From Dasania phycosphaerae (lineage in GTDB: Bacteria > Pseudomonadota > Gammaproteobacteria > Pseudomonadales > Dasaniaceae): a stretch of 64,000 nucleotides of DNA. The notes beneath the pieces are model-generated. The model was not told the origin of the DNA, ran no database searches, and saw nothing but the letters and a program-made list of their open reading frames with translations. The DNA lies in contig NZ_JAPTGG010000002.1 in the NCBI RefSeq assembly GCF_026891035.1, positions 1-64,000 on the forward strand, written 5' to 3'. Of this stretch, positions 23,670-33,399 are shown one piece after another. Numbering within the stretch: position 1 is the first letter of the stretch; each line of letters begins with the position of its first letter. The translations under genes and the position numbers were made by a program.

Positions 23670-24359
23670 ATGGCAGAGCAAGGCGAATTTAAACAGATTG
23701 TAACGGTTGATGGCCCCAGTGGCTCGGGCAAGGGCAGCTTATGCCAGCTGTTGGCCAAAGAGCTGGGCTGGCATTTATTAGATAGCGGCGCGCTATACCG
23801 CATAGTCGGCTTGGCCGCGCAGCAGCAGGGCGTTAGCTTTGATGATGAAACGGCGTTGGCGCAGCTGGCGGCTAATTTACAGGTTGAGTTTAAACCCGGC
23901 GCGCCCGGCGAGCCTGCGGCAGTATTGCTGGAGGGTAAAGATATTAGCCAGCAGGTGCGCGCCGAAACCACTGGCGCCTTGGCCTCTAAAGTGGCGGTTT
24001 ATAACGGCGTGCGCGACGCCTTATTGGCTTTGCAGCGCAGCTTTGCCAAAGCGCCCGGTTTGGTGGCCGATGGCCGCGATATGGGTACGGTGGTTTTCCC
24101 CCATGCCCCCACTAAAATTTACCTCACCGCCAGCGCCGAAGAGCGCGCCAATAGGCGCTATAAACAGTTGAAAGCCGCTGGCCAAAGTGTTAATCTCGCC
24201 GCGCTTTTGGAAGACATCCAAGCCAGAGACGATCGCGATATGAATCGCGCCGTCGCTCCGCTAAAGCCTGCAGTTGATGCTGTCGTAATTGATAGCTCTG
24301 TAATGGGTATTAATGATGTTTATAATCAGGTGATGATTGAGATCAATAAATCTCTTTAA
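23670..24359 (+). CDS. cmk: Cytidylate kinase
   Basis: Phosphorylates CMP and dCMP with ATP. The P-loop GPSGSGKG lies near residues 15-22, with DGRDMGTVVFP in the middle and RDDRDMNRAVAPL near the C-terminus. The open frame extends upstream into aroA, but the ATG at 23670, 4 bp after the aroA stop, gives the normal N-terminus and a normal length of 229 residues. It is probably co-transcribed with aroA. Confidence 0.96.
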   Translation: MAEQGEFKQIVTVDGPSGSGKGSLCQLLAKELGWHLLDSGALYRIVGLAAQQQGVSFDDETALAQLAANLQVEFKPGAPGEPAAVLLEGKDISQQVRAETTGALASKVAVYNGVRDALLALQRSFAKAPGLVADGRDMGTVVFPHAPTKIYLTASAEERANRRYKQLKAAGQSVNLAALLEDIQARDDRDMNRAVAPLKPAVDAVVIDSSVMGINDVYNQVMIEINKSL

Positions 24360-24535
24360 GTGGCTGAGTATCAAAGGTTTTTTAACTTCTACGTTTATGG
24401 CGAAATATCAGCTTGTAGCCGCTACGTAGGTTTTATCAAAATGGCCCATGTGTGCTGATCATGTGGAGAGCGCAAATTACTCAAGCCCCTAAGTGGCTGA
24501 TAATCACTGCGTTTGCTAAATAAAGAGTATTCCTA

Positions 24536-26206
24536 ATGGAAAATTTTGCTGAATTATTTGAAGAGTCGTTAACGACTCTTAACATGAAGCCTGGTTCAAT
24601 CGTAACCGGCGTAGTTATAGACATCGACAGTGACTGGGTCACAGTACACGCTGGCTTAAAGTCTGAAGGTGTTATCCCCCGTAGTGAATTCCTAAGCGAG
24701 AGCGGTGAGCTGTCTCTAGAAATTGGTGACGAAGTTCAAGTTGCCCTAGAAGCAGTAGAAGATGGCTTTGGTGCCACTAAACTGTCTCGTGAAAAAGCCA
24801 AACGCGCTGAAGCTTGGAAAGTACTTGAAGCTGCTTTCACTGCTGAAGAAGTGGTTAAAGGCGTTATCAACGGTAAAGTTAAAGGCGGTTTCACCGTTGA
24901 CGTTAACTCTATCCGTGCTTTCTTACCTGGTTCATTGGTTGACGTTCGCCCTGTTCGCGAAACAACTCACCTTGAAGGTAAAGAATTAGATTTCCGCGTA
25001 ATTAAATTAGATCAGAAGCGCAACAACGTTGTTGTTTCTCGCCGCGCTGTTCTTGAAGAAGCTAACTCTGCTGACCGTGATGCATTGCTTGCTACTTTAC
25101 AAGAAGGCCAAGCGGTTAAAGGTATCGTTAAAAACCTAACTGACTACGGTGCTTTCGTAGACTTAGGTGGTGTAGACGGCCTATTACACATTACCGATAT
25201 GGCTTGGAAGCGCATTAAGCACCCAAGTGAAATCGTAAACGTTGGTGACGAAATCGACGTTAAAATCCTTAAGTTTGACCGCGAGCGTAACCGCGTATCG
25301 CTAGGTCTTAAGCAATTGGGTGAAGATCCATGGTTGGCGATCACTGGTCGTTACCCAGAGGGTGCCAAAGTTAAGGCTAAAATCACTAACTTAACTGATT
25401 ACGGTTGTTTCGCCGAAATCGAAGAAGGTGTTGAAGGTTTGGTTCACGTTTCAGAAATGGATTGGACTAACAAAAACATACACCCATCTAAAGTTGTTAA
25501 CTTAGGTGATGAAGTTGAAGTAATGGTATTGGATATAGACGAAGAACGTCGTCGTATCTCATTGGGTATCAAGCAGTGTCAAGAAAACCCATGGGATGTA
25601 TTCGGTCGTGAATTCAACAAAGGCGACAAAATCTCTGGTGCTATTAAGTCTATCACTGACTTCGGTATCTTCATTGGCTTGGACGGCGCTATCGACGGCC
25701 TAGTTCACTTGTCTGACATCTCTTGGGATGAGACTGGCGAAGAAGCCGTACGCAAGTACAAGAAAGGTGACGAAATTGAAACTGTTATCCTTTCTGTAGA
25801 TCCTGAGCGCGAGCGTATCTCTTTAGGTATTAAGCAATTAGAGGAAGATCCTTTCTCTGAGTACCTAGCCGAGAACGACAAAGGCTCAATTGTTAAAGGT
25901 ACTGTTAAAGAAGTCGAAGCTAAGTCTGCGGTTATCACCTTAGCCGAAGGCATAGAAGGTACTTTAAAAGCCTCTGAAATCAGCCGTGAAAAAGTTGAAG
26001 ATGCACGCAATTCGTTGAAAGAAGGCGAAGAAGTAGAAGTGAAGATCATTTCTGCTGATCGCAAGAATCGCGCAATTGCCCTGTCTATCAAAGCGAAAGA
26101 CATTGCTGAAGAGAAAGAAGCGGTTAAGTCACATAAAGATGCCGCTCCAGAAGCTGCACCTACGACTATCGGTGACTTGATCAAAGCACAAATGAACAAA
26201 GACTAA
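24536..26206 (+). CDS. rpsA: 30S ribosomal protein S1
   Basis: Binds mRNA on the small subunit and aids initiation on structured or weak-SD messages. The 556 residues contain six S1 domains; the repeated VKGIVKNLTDYGAFVDLGG and DGLLHITDMAWKR type motifs are clear. The length is normal. Codon usage is visibly more biased (CGT, GGT, AAA) than in neighbours, as in highly expressed genes. The early codons form a perfect 20-bp palindrome at 24561-24580. In E. coli S1 represses its own translation through its leader; the same is possible here. Confidence 0.98.
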   Translation: MENFAELFEESLTTLNMKPGSIVTGVVIDIDSDWVTVHAGLKSEGVIPRSEFLSESGELSLEIGDEVQVALEAVEDGFGATKLSREKAKRAEAWKVLEAAFTAEEVVKGVINGKVKGGFTVDVNSIRAFLPGSLVDVRPVRETTHLEGKELDFRVIKLDQKRNNVVVSRRAVLEEANSADRDALLATLQEGQAVKGIVKNLTDYGAFVDLGGVDGLLHITDMAWKRIKHPSEIVNVGDEIDVKILKFDRERNRVSLGLKQLGEDPWLAITGRYPEGAKVKAKITNLTDYGCFAEIEEGVEGLVHVSEMDWTNKNIHPSKVVNLGDEVEVMVLDIDEERRRISLGIKQCQENPWDVFGREFNKGDKISGAIKSITDFGIFIGLDGAIDGLVHLSDISWDETGEEAVRKYKKGDEIETVILSVDPERERISLGIKQLEEDPFSEYLAENDKGSIVKGTVKEVEAKSAVITLAEGIEGTLKASEISREKVEDARNSLKEGEEVEVKIISADRKNRAIALSIKAKDIAEEKEAVKSHKDAAPEAAPTTIGDLIKAQMNKD

Positions 26207-26230
26207 TATTTGATAGCTCTTTGAGTCATT

Positions 26231-26267
26231 AAAAAGCGCCTAGGCCCAAACCTAGGCGCTTTTTTTA
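26231..26267 (+). terminator. Rho-independent terminator of rpsA
   Basis: The AAAAAGCGCCTAGG stem pairs with CCTAGGCGCTTTTT around CCCAAA and ends in a T-run, 25 bp after the rpsA stop. The rest of the gap to ihfB (26268-26542) holds only presumed promoter sequence. Confidence 0.9.
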
Positions 26268-26542
26268 TGTCTGCAGCTTCAGTGCTGGCTAAATATCCAC
26301 TATATTTCCGTTAAAAGTTGATTTTTAAGGCTTTTTTTGTTGATTTAGGCCTCAAATCACAGAAACAGGCTAGCGCTATGGTTTTTCTGTGCTAATCTTC
26401 ACTTATCTAAAATCTGTTTAGAAACAATTGCTTAGGGCTAATGTTAGGATTCAATAGGGTGCAGACATAATGTCGGCTCCCGGTAGTCGTTAAGCCCTTG
26501 CAACTAGCGAGCAGTGAATAAGAGAGATAACAGGAAACCAAT

Positions 26543-26836
26543 ATGACCAAGTCGGAGTTGATTGAGCGTATCGCTTCTCGTCAACAACAGTTGTCGGTTA
26601 AAGATGTGGAGCTAGCCATCAAAACCATTCTTGAGCAAATGTCACAGACATTGGCCATGGGTGAGCGCATAGAGATACGTGGCTTTGGTAGTTTTTCATT
26701 ACATTATCGCGAGCCGCGTTTGGGCCGTAACCCCAAAACGGGTGAAACCGTGCAGCTGGCTGGCAAGTACGTGCCGCATTTTAAGCCCGGCAAAGAAATG
26801 CGTGAGCGGGTTAATGAAAGCTTACACAAGCGTTAA
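26543..26836 (+). CDS. ihfB: Integration host factor subunit beta
   Basis: DNA-bending nucleoid protein that pairs with IHF-alpha. It is 97 residues, with the helical N-terminal part (MTKSELIERIASRQ) and the DNA-binding arm GRNPKTGETV followed by FKPGKEMRERVN, which marks the beta subunit rather than HU. Its place after rpsA is the standard gammaproteobacterial order. AGGAAACC precedes the ATG. Confidence 0.97.
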   Translation: MTKSELIERIASRQQQLSVKDVELAIKTILEQMSQTLAMGERIEIRGFGSFSLHYREPRLGRNPKTGETVQLAGKYVPHFKPGKEMRERVNESLHKR

Positions 26837-26899
26837 AGGCTAAATATTACTGGCGGGGCTGTATTGCACCTTAGCATGGTTTGCCAGTAATCTATGTGG

Positions 26900-26930
26900 G
26901 CGGCGTGATCATTGGTCACGCCGCTTTTTT
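26900..26930 (+). terminator. Rho-independent terminator of ihfB
   Basis: The 9-bp stem GCGGCGTGA/TCACGCCGC with a 7-nt loop is followed by six T residues, 64 bp after the ihfB stop. Confidence 0.88.
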
Positions 26931-26987
26931 GTGGATAAAGGCTATGCTGGGTATGTTGTTAATCAATTGTAAGGGAAGGAGGTAGCC

Positions 26988-27305
26988 GTGCGCTTATTGC
27001 TGCGCTTAGTGTTGCTGTTATTGTTATTGGCGGTGTTTTTGATTGGGGTGTTATTTACCCTGCAAAATGATACCCCCGTGCCATTAGATTTATTAATTCT
27101 ACAGCTGGATGCCCAGTGGTTGGCGCTGTGGGTACTGCTGGCCTTTGCCTTGGGTGGCTTGGCCGGGATGTTGGTGGGATTGCTGGGTTTGTGGCGCATC
27201 AAGCGCGAGCGTTATAGCTTAAAGCGCCAGTTACAGCAGGCTAATAAAGAGCTGGCCAAGCTGCGTGCTGGCAGCGCGGTAAAAGCCCCGGCGGCTAAGG
27301 CCTAA
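26988..27305 (+). CDS. lapA: LapA-domain inner-membrane protein
   Basis: 105-residue protein with two membrane helices (about 3-22 and 42-65) and a basic cytoplasmic C-terminus. This is the LapA/YciS (DUF1049) layout. The start is GTG with a strong GGAGG site 5 bp upstream. lapB follows after 1 bp, as in E. coli, where LapA and LapB act in assembly and control of lipopolysaccharide synthesis. Confidence 0.9.
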   Translation: MRLLLRLVLLLLLLAVFLIGVLFTLQNDTPVPLDLLILQLDAQWLALWVLLAFALGGLAGMLVGLLGLWRIKRERYSLKRQLQQANKELAKLRAGSAVKAPAAKA

Positions 27306-27306
27306 C

Positions 27307-28506
27307 ATGTTAGATACTTGGCTGTTGTTGCTACTGGTCACTGCTATAGGCATAGGCTGGTATTTGGGGCAGCGTTCATCGTCACTGCTGTCACAACAGC
27401 ATGTGCAGTCGGCCCTGCAGCAGCAGTACTATAAAGGCCTCAATTACCTGCTTAATGATCAGCCTGACGGTGCCTTGGATGCCTTTATCGAAGCGCTGGA
27501 TGTTAATAGTGAGACCTTGGAAACCCATATTGCGGTGGGTAATTTAATGCGCCGCAAGGGGGAGGTGGAGAGAGCCATACGCATACATCAAAACCTATTG
27601 TCGAGGCCCACCTTGCCCCGCGAGCAGCTGCACCAAGCCCATCTAGAATTGGCTAAAGACTTTGTGAGTGCAGGCTTGTTAGATAGGGCTGAGCGCTTAC
27701 TGGAAGATTTAATTGTCGATGCCCCCGAGCTACATAAAACCGCCACCTTATTATTGTTAGAAATATTGCAGGATGAAAAAGAGTGGGCGCAGGCCATAGA
27801 AAAGGCGCAGCAATTACTACCCAAAAAATCCTTGTTAAAGGCGGCCAATAGCGATCCGGTTATTATTCGAGCTTTGTCCCACTACTGCTGTGAGCTGGCC
27901 GAACAAGCGCTGGATAGGCGCGATTACCACAGCGCTAGAAAAGAGCTAAAAAAATCCCTCAATTACGATAAAAACTGTGTGCGCGCTTCATTGCTGCTGG
28001 CTAGGGCCGAATATGAAACTGGCCATTACGAACATGCGGTTAAAAGCCTGCACAAAATCCGCCATCAAAATTTAAGCTATGTCTCTGAATCTATAAACTT
28101 GTTAAAATTATGCAGCGAGAAGTTAAACGATCCCCAGTCCTTCCAGCGTTACCTTAGCATGTGCTTGGATTTGTACCCCTCGGTGAGCATAGTGCTGGCA
28201 CTGGCTGCAGAGATACAAAACAGCGAGGGCGATGAGGCCGCCGCCAAGTTTATGGGCGGCGAGTTAAAACGCCGGCCATCGCTGCGCGGCTTGGATAAAT
28301 TAGTTGCGCTGCATATGGCTAATAGCCAGGGTAAGGCCAAAGAGAACCTAGCTATTTTGCAGGCCTTAATCAGCAAGTTAATACACAGCAAGCCCCAGTA
28401 TCGCTGCCAGCATTGTGGATTTTCGGGTAAGCAGTTGCACTGGTTGTGCCCTAGCTGCAAGCAGTGGGGCGAGGTTGCGCCCATACGCGGCGCCGAAGGC
28501 GATTAA
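27307..28506 (+). CDS. lapB: Lipopolysaccharide assembly protein B (TPR protein)
   Basis: 399 residues: an N-terminal membrane anchor (about 3-20), an array of TPR repeats through the middle, and a C-terminal rubredoxin-like zinc module CQHCGF...WLCPSCKQWG. This is the full LapB/YciM layout. In E. coli it tunes LpxC turnover by FtsH, balancing LPS and phospholipid synthesis. It is immediately downstream of lapA and upstream of pyrF, as in many gammaproteobacteria. Confidence 0.95.
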   Translation: MLDTWLLLLLVTAIGIGWYLGQRSSSLLSQQHVQSALQQQYYKGLNYLLNDQPDGALDAFIEALDVNSETLETHIAVGNLMRRKGEVERAIRIHQNLLSRPTLPREQLHQAHLELAKDFVSAGLLDRAERLLEDLIVDAPELHKTATLLLLEILQDEKEWAQAIEKAQQLLPKKSLLKAANSDPVIIRALSHYCCELAEQALDRRDYHSARKELKKSLNYDKNCVRASLLLARAEYETGHYEHAVKSLHKIRHQNLSYVSESINLLKLCSEKLNDPQSFQRYLSMCLDLYPSVSIVLALAAEIQNSEGDEAAAKFMGGELKRRPSLRGLDKLVALHMANSQGKAKENLAILQALISKLIHSKPQYRCQHCGFSGKQLHWLCPSCKQWGEVAPIRGAEGD

Positions 28507-28547
28507 CAGCTTCTGGCAAATAGCGAACACTTAACTATAGAGAGATT

Positions 28548-29246
28548 ATGACTACCACATCCCCCGTTATTGTTGCCCTGGATTACGATAACCTGCAGCA
28601 GGTTGAAGCCTTAGCTGAGCAATTAAACCCTGCCGACTGCCGCTTAAAAGTTGGCAAAGAGCTGTTTACCTATTGCGGCCCGGCAGTATTGTCGCTGTTG
28701 CACGATAAGGGTTTTGAAGTGTTTCTGGATTTAAAATTTCACGATATCCCCAATACCGTAGCCGGGGCTGTTAAGGCCGCTGCTGATATGGGGGTATGGA
28801 TGGTCAACGTACACGCCAGTGGTGGTCAGCGCATGATGGAGGCGGCCCGTGAGGCCATAGCTAATTATCAGCAGCGCCCCAGCTTGATTGCGGTGACTGT
28901 GCTTACCAGCATGGAGCAGGCTGATTTAGTTGGCGTAGGCATTCAATGTACGCCTGCCGAGCAGGTTCAGCGCCTAGCCAAACTCACCCAGCAATCAGGT
29001 TTAGATGGTGTGGTGTGCTCGGCGCAGGAGTCCAGCCTGTTGCGCGCTGCCTTGGGTGAGCAATTTCAGCTGGTCACCCCCGGTATACGCCCAGCCGATA
29101 GCGAGCAGGGCGACCAGCGCCGCATCGCTACCCCCAAGGCTGCTATGGAGGCCGGTAGCCACTACCTGGTTATAGGTAGGCCTATTACGCAAAGTGACGA
29201 CCCGCTGGCGGCCTTACAGGCGATAAACCAGCAGTTACGCGATTAA
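28548..29246 (+). CDS. pyrF: Orotidine 5'-phosphate decarboxylase
   Basis: Last step of UMP synthesis. The 232-residue TIM barrel has the catalytic DLKFHDIPNTV motif (Lys/Asp/Lys/His set) and the phosphate-binding end TPGIRP and LVIGRPI. The length is normal. It sits 41 bp after lapB with a GAGAG site before the ATG, in the conserved lapAB-pyrF order. Confidence 0.97.
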   Translation: MTTTSPVIVALDYDNLQQVEALAEQLNPADCRLKVGKELFTYCGPAVLSLLHDKGFEVFLDLKFHDIPNTVAGAVKAAADMGVWMVNVHASGGQRMMEAAREAIANYQQRPSLIAVTVLTSMEQADLVGVGIQCTPAEQVQRLAKLTQQSGLDGVVCSAQESSLLRAALGEQFQLVTPGIRPADSEQGDQRRIATPKAAMEAGSHYLVIGRPITQSDDPLAALQAINQQLRD

Positions 29247-29421
29247 TAATGTAAATATTACCAATCTGCCTTGGTTGCAGTTGCCTAAAGAGCAGTGCTG
29301 TATTAGTTTTCGCTAATGGCTTGTTAATAGGATGAACGGGTCTATTTCATAGATGCTTTTGATCAATCTATTAGCAGGCTATTAAATCAATAATAACCGT
29401 GAAAACTAAAAGGATTTACTC

Positions 29422-29700
29422 ATGAAACCATTACTTACTATTATTTTTTGTGCCTTATTGGCCTTGCCGTCGGCCACGCTTTGGGCAGATTCTGCCCCTC
29501 AGCAGCAAGAGGTAAATATTAATACCGCGGATGCCGCCCAGCTCGCCAAGGGTTTGAAGGGTGTAGGCGGTGCAAAAGCCAAGGCAATCGTCGAATACCG
29601 CGAGCTCAATGGCAGCTTTAAATCGGCGGAGGAGCTGACCGAAATTAAGGGTATAGGCGTTAAGCTGGTGCAGGATAACCGCGAGCGGATTAAGCTGTAA
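29422..29700 (+). CDS. ComEA-like helix-hairpin-helix protein, exported
   Basis: 92 residues: a signal peptide (1 to about 22, cut near LWADSA) and a helix-hairpin-helix DNA-binding domain (EVNINTADAAQLAKGLKGVG ... IKGIGVKLVQDNRE). This is the small ComEA family, which binds incoming DNA in the periplasm in naturally competent bacteria. It stands alone with its own terminator. Competence itself cannot be inferred from this one gene. Confidence 0.9.
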   Translation: MKPLLTIIFCALLALPSATLWADSAPQQQEVNINTADAAQLAKGLKGVGGAKAKAIVEYRELNGSFKSAEELTEIKGIGVKLVQDNRERIKL

Positions 29701-29722
29701 CGCGCAGCTCTAGCAAAAGTAT

Positions 29723-29752
29723 AAAAAAACCGGCCCAGTGCCGGTTTTTTTT
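29723..29752 (+). terminator. Terminator after the ComEA-like gene
   Basis: The stem ACCGGC/GCCGGT (29729-29734/29740-29745) is flanked by an A-run and an eight-base T-run. Confidence 0.85.
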
Positions 29753-29887
29753 ATGTATGGCTGTGGTGTTGCCAAGGCTCGCGGCCAAGCTTAAAACCGC
29801 TATGGCGCGCTTATTTGTGTTAATATCCGCCTCTTTATAAGTATGATCCCATTCGTTATTTAGTTTTTAGATTAAGGAAAGCTGCCT

Positions 29888-30853
29888 GTGGCAATTTATG
29901 ATGTTTTTAATGGTGATGCCGATGGCATCTGTGCGTTATTGCAACTACGTAATGCGCAGCCCGCCGACAGCCAATTAATTACTGGCGTCAAGCGTGATAT
30001 TAAATTGCTGGATAGGGTGCAGGTTAGTGCGGGCGATGAGCTTAATGTATTTGACATATCCTTTGATAAAAACCGCCATGGGGTAGAGGCTGCGTTGGCC
30101 GCAGGGGCCAGTGTGTTTTATGTAGACCACCACTTTGCTGGTGATATACCCAAACATCCCAAACTCACCACTCATATTAATTTGTCAGCCGATGTGTGTA
30201 CCAGCTTGTTAATTAACGGCCAATTAAAAGGTCAGTTTGCTGAGTGGGCCTTGGTAGGCGCTTTTGGCGATAACTTAAAAAACAGCGCTAAATCCCTAGC
30301 CAAAACCCTTAAGCTTAGTGAGCAGCAGCTGATAGCTTTAGAGCACTTAGGTATTTATATCAATTACAATGGCTATGGCTCCAGTGTAGAAGATTTACAC
30401 TTTGCTCCCGATCAGCTTTATCGCTGCATGAGCCGCTACAGCAACCCGCTAGACTTTATGGATGATGATAAAAATACCTTTCAGCATTTAGAGCAGGGCT
30501 ACCAAGAGGATATGGATGCAGCCGCGCATATAGAGCCAGAATTTAGCAATGACAATGTAGCGGTATTTTTATTTCCCGATCAGCCTTGGGCGCGCCGTGT
30601 GAGTGGCGTCTATGGCAATGATTTGGCCAACCAATTCCCTCAGCGTGGCCATGCGGTTGTGACCGCTAAACCCAATGGTAATTATTTAGTGAGTGTAAGA
30701 GCGCCGCTTAGCAACAAAACCGGTGCCGATGAGCTTTGTCGCAGTTTTGCCAGCGGCGGTGGCCGTGCAGCAGCGGCAGGGATTAATGATTTGCCGGTAG
30801 CGCAATTGGGTGATTTTATCGATCGCTTTAATCAATTTTATAGCGCTAAATAA
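29888..30853 (+). CDS. DHH-family phosphoesterase
   Basis: 321 residues with DVFNGDADGICA at the N-terminus, VDHHFAG near residue 79, and the C-terminal DHHA1-type SGGGRAAAAGI. These are the marks of the DHH/DHHA1 fold of RecJ, oligoribonucleases and cyclic dinucleotide phosphodiesterases. The first motif reads NGDADG, as in the group annotated only as DHH-family. The start is GTG with AAGGAAA upstream. It is 20 bp before tmcA and probably shares its transcript. The substrate is unknown. Confidence 0.85.
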   Translation: MAIYDVFNGDADGICALLQLRNAQPADSQLITGVKRDIKLLDRVQVSAGDELNVFDISFDKNRHGVEAALAAGASVFYVDHHFAGDIPKHPKLTTHINLSADVCTSLLINGQLKGQFAEWALVGAFGDNLKNSAKSLAKTLKLSEQQLIALEHLGIYINYNGYGSSVEDLHFAPDQLYRCMSRYSNPLDFMDDDKNTFQHLEQGYQEDMDAAAHIEPEFSNDNVAVFLFPDQPWARRVSGVYGNDLANQFPQRGHAVVTAKPNGNYLVSVRAPLSNKTGADELCRSFASGGGRAAAAGINDLPVAQLGDFIDRFNQFYSAK

Positions 30854-30873
30854 TTTATAGAGTGAGGCCCGCC

Positions 30874-33072
30874 GTGGCAGTCAGTAAATTTAACAAGGCG
30901 TTTAAGCAGCTGCTTGCCGATGCCCAGCACAGCCAGCAACGCCGTCTACTGATTATTGCCGGTGAACAGGCTTGGGGGCAGCAGCAGTTACAGCAATTAA
31001 AGCTGGCCCAGTATTTTGAGCAGCAACTGCATATTAGCGAGCAAGCATTAGTCGCTGAAGACGAAACTATTACCACGATTAGCCGCAAAAAATCACAGCA
31101 AGTGTTGGGCAGTGATGTGGCCTGTTTGGTTTACGATGCTTATAGCGGTTTAGACCCCGATGCCATAGGAGTTTTGGGCGGCGCGGTAATGGGGGGCGGC
31201 TTAGTTATTTTGCTCACCCCTGAGTTAGATGAGTGGCATAATTTTTTAGACCCCGACTACCATCGCTTATTAGTACATCCCACCAAACCCGATCAGCTAG
31301 AGCATTTATTTATACGCCGCTTTGCTGCAACCATTAAGCAATTGGATAGCGTGTTAATCCACTCTGAAAAAAACGGCCTAACAGCACCCAGTGCTAAACC
31401 TGTGGCCGCAGTAGGCGTGGCGGCATCCGCGGATTATTGCCGCAGTGATGATCAGCGGGCCGCGGTGGCGGCTATAGTGAAAGTGGTCAAAGGTCACAGG
31501 CGCAGGCCTTTAGTGCTCACATCCGACCGGGGCAGGGGCAAAAGCACGGCCCTGGGCATTGCTGCTGCTGAACTAATGAAGCAAGGCGTGCAAACACTAT
31601 TGATTACGGCGCCTAAGCTGGCAGCCGTGGATGTGGTTTTTAGACATGCTAAAGCAATATTGGGCGAGGCGGCTCAGCTAGAAAAAGGCCGCTTATGTAT
31701 GGCTCAACAGCAGTTGCAATTTATCCCCCCCGACCAATTGCTAAGGCAAAAACCTAAGGCCGATGTGTTATTGGTGGACGAGGCGGCGGCCATACCGCTG
31801 AGTTTGCTAACGGCATTATTAAAGCAATATAGCCGTATCGTATTTGCCTCTACTGTGCACGGCTATGAAGGGGCGGGGCGCGGCTTTGGACTGCGCTTTC
31901 AACAAATTTTGGCTAGTGAAACACCGCAGTGGAAAAGCTTAACCCTAGAGCAACCTATACGCTGGCAGGCTAACGACCCAGTAGAGCAATGGCTATTTGA
32001 GGCCTTGCTGTTAAACGCGGATTATAGTCTCACGTTAACAAAGTCTATCAAGCCTAGCGACTGTAGCTTTAAGGAGTTAAAACGCCGCGACTTATTAAAT
32101 AACGAAGAGTTACTAAGGCAAATTTTTGCCTTATTGGTGTTGGCTCATTATCAAACTACACCGGCAGATTTACGTAATTTATTAGACGGCCCCAATATTC
32201 GTATTTGGGTGGCTATGCATAAACAGCAATTAGTCGCTACTGCGTTAGTGACGGATGAGGGCGGCTTTAATAAAGAGTTGTCAGCTGCGGTGTGGAAGGG
32301 CGAGCGCCGTTTGCGTGGGCATTTATTACCGCAAACCTTGGCAGCGCATTCCGGTGTTGAGGTGGCTCCTAAGCTTCGCTACCAGCGCATTATGCGTATA
32401 GCCGTGCAGCCAGAGTTGCAGCAGCAGGGTTTTGGCCAAGCTATGTTGGCAGCGATATGTGATCAGGCCCAGCGCTCTAATGTAGATATAGTGGGCTCTA
32501 GTTTTGGCGTTACCGCCGATGTGCTGCATTTTTGGCAGCGTGCGGGTTTTACGCCGGTACGTTTAGGTGTTTCTCGTGATGCCTGCAGCGGTACTCACTC
32601 GGCTATAGTGTTGCGCTCTTTTAATTTGTCGGGAGAGCTGGTAGTGGACTTGCTGCGCTACCGCTTTTTAGAACAATTCCCTCATCAATTACTCACCTTA
32701 TTCGTAGGCTTGGAACCCGAGCTGGCGGCAGGTTTTATGTTTGGTGGCGAAATGTCGGACTTAATGATAGTTGATGATCAGGACTGGGCCGATATTACCG
32801 CTTTTGCCGAGGGCTATAGAGTCTACGAAGTTTGTGCCGTGCCGCTGTGGAAGCTGGCTTGTAGTTTTATGGGCCAGTTAGAGGTGAGGCAATGGCTGAG
32901 TGATGAGCAACGGGATTTAGTGGTGTATGTGTTATTGCAAAATCGCCCAGCCGCCTGGGTATGCCAGCAGTTGGGCTACACTGGCCGCAAAGAGCTGGTT
33001 CAAAAACTTAGGGATACCGTTAAACTACTCAGCCAGCAGCAAATATTTCTTAGACCTACGTCGGTGCATTAA
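30874..33072 (+). CDS. tmcA: tRNA(Met) cytidine acetyltransferase
   Basis: Acetylates the wobble cytidine (C34) of elongator tRNA-Met using acetyl-CoA and ATP. The protein has an N-terminal DUF1726-type domain, an RNA-helicase module with P-loop TSDRGRGKST and DEAA box LLVDEAAAIP, a GNAT domain (IAVQPELQQQGFGQAMLA) and the C-terminal tail. I prefer the GTG at 30874, which has GAGG 6 bp upstream, over the in-frame GTG at 30862, which has no ribosome site. The length is normal at about 732 residues. Confidence 0.93.
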   Translation: MAVSKFNKAFKQLLADAQHSQQRRLLIIAGEQAWGQQQLQQLKLAQYFEQQLHISEQALVAEDETITTISRKKSQQVLGSDVACLVYDAYSGLDPDAIGVLGGAVMGGGLVILLTPELDEWHNFLDPDYHRLLVHPTKPDQLEHLFIRRFAATIKQLDSVLIHSEKNGLTAPSAKPVAAVGVAASADYCRSDDQRAAVAAIVKVVKGHRRRPLVLTSDRGRGKSTALGIAAAELMKQGVQTLLITAPKLAAVDVVFRHAKAILGEAAQLEKGRLCMAQQQLQFIPPDQLLRQKPKADVLLVDEAAAIPLSLLTALLKQYSRIVFASTVHGYEGAGRGFGLRFQQILASETPQWKSLTLEQPIRWQANDPVEQWLFEALLLNADYSLTLTKSIKPSDCSFKELKRRDLLNNEELLRQIFALLVLAHYQTTPADLRNLLDGPNIRIWVAMHKQQLVATALVTDEGGFNKELSAAVWKGERRLRGHLLPQTLAAHSGVEVAPKLRYQRIMRIAVQPELQQQGFGQAMLAAICDQAQRSNVDIVGSSFGVTADVLHFWQRAGFTPVRLGVSRDACSGTHSAIVLRSFNLSGELVVDLLRYRFLEQFPHQLLTLFVGLEPELAAGFMFGGEMSDLMIVDDQDWADITAFAEGYRVYEVCAVPLWKLACSFMGQLEVRQWLSDEQRDLVVYVLLQNRPAAWVCQQLGYTGRKELVQKLRDTVKLLSQQQIFLRPTSVH

Positions 33073-33098
33073 TACAACTATAAATTAGCGGAGGCAAT

Positions 33099-33323
33099 AT
33101 GTTAGAGCTAGAAGGGCAGGAAAATGACAAGCGTGTAAGCGTGCAGTTAATGTCTACCGAGTCGGCTATATTGGCGGCAGCTTCAAGAATTTATGCAGCC
33201 TATATTAGTAATGGCAGTGTAGAGCCCGGCCAAGAAGGGGCATTTATGCAAGCGGCGATCAAGCAGGCTGCGAAAATGTCGGTAGTGGTAGATGATTTTA
33301 TTAAGGCCGAAGATGAATTGTAA
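33099..33323 (+). CDS. Small conserved-looking hypothetical protein
   Basis: 74-residue soluble, mostly helical protein with an acidic C-terminus (FIKAEDEL). The ATG has a strong GGAGG site and lies 26 bp after tmcA, so it is likely the last gene of the DHH-tmcA transcript. No family or motif was recognised. Confidence 0.75.
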   Translation: MLELEGQENDKRVSVQLMSTESAILAAASRIYAAYISNGSVEPGQEGAFMQAAIKQAAKMSVVVDDFIKAEDEL

Positions 33324-33399
33324 GATGTATGGACTAGACAGTTATCGATAAACTTCTATTATCAATACACAACCTATTAATAAGAAGAGGGTAGTTATT

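Noticed and set aside
23345..23971. 208-codon minus-strand frame across the aroA-cmk junction
   Set aside because: Lies opposite two certain genes and has no recognisable domain.
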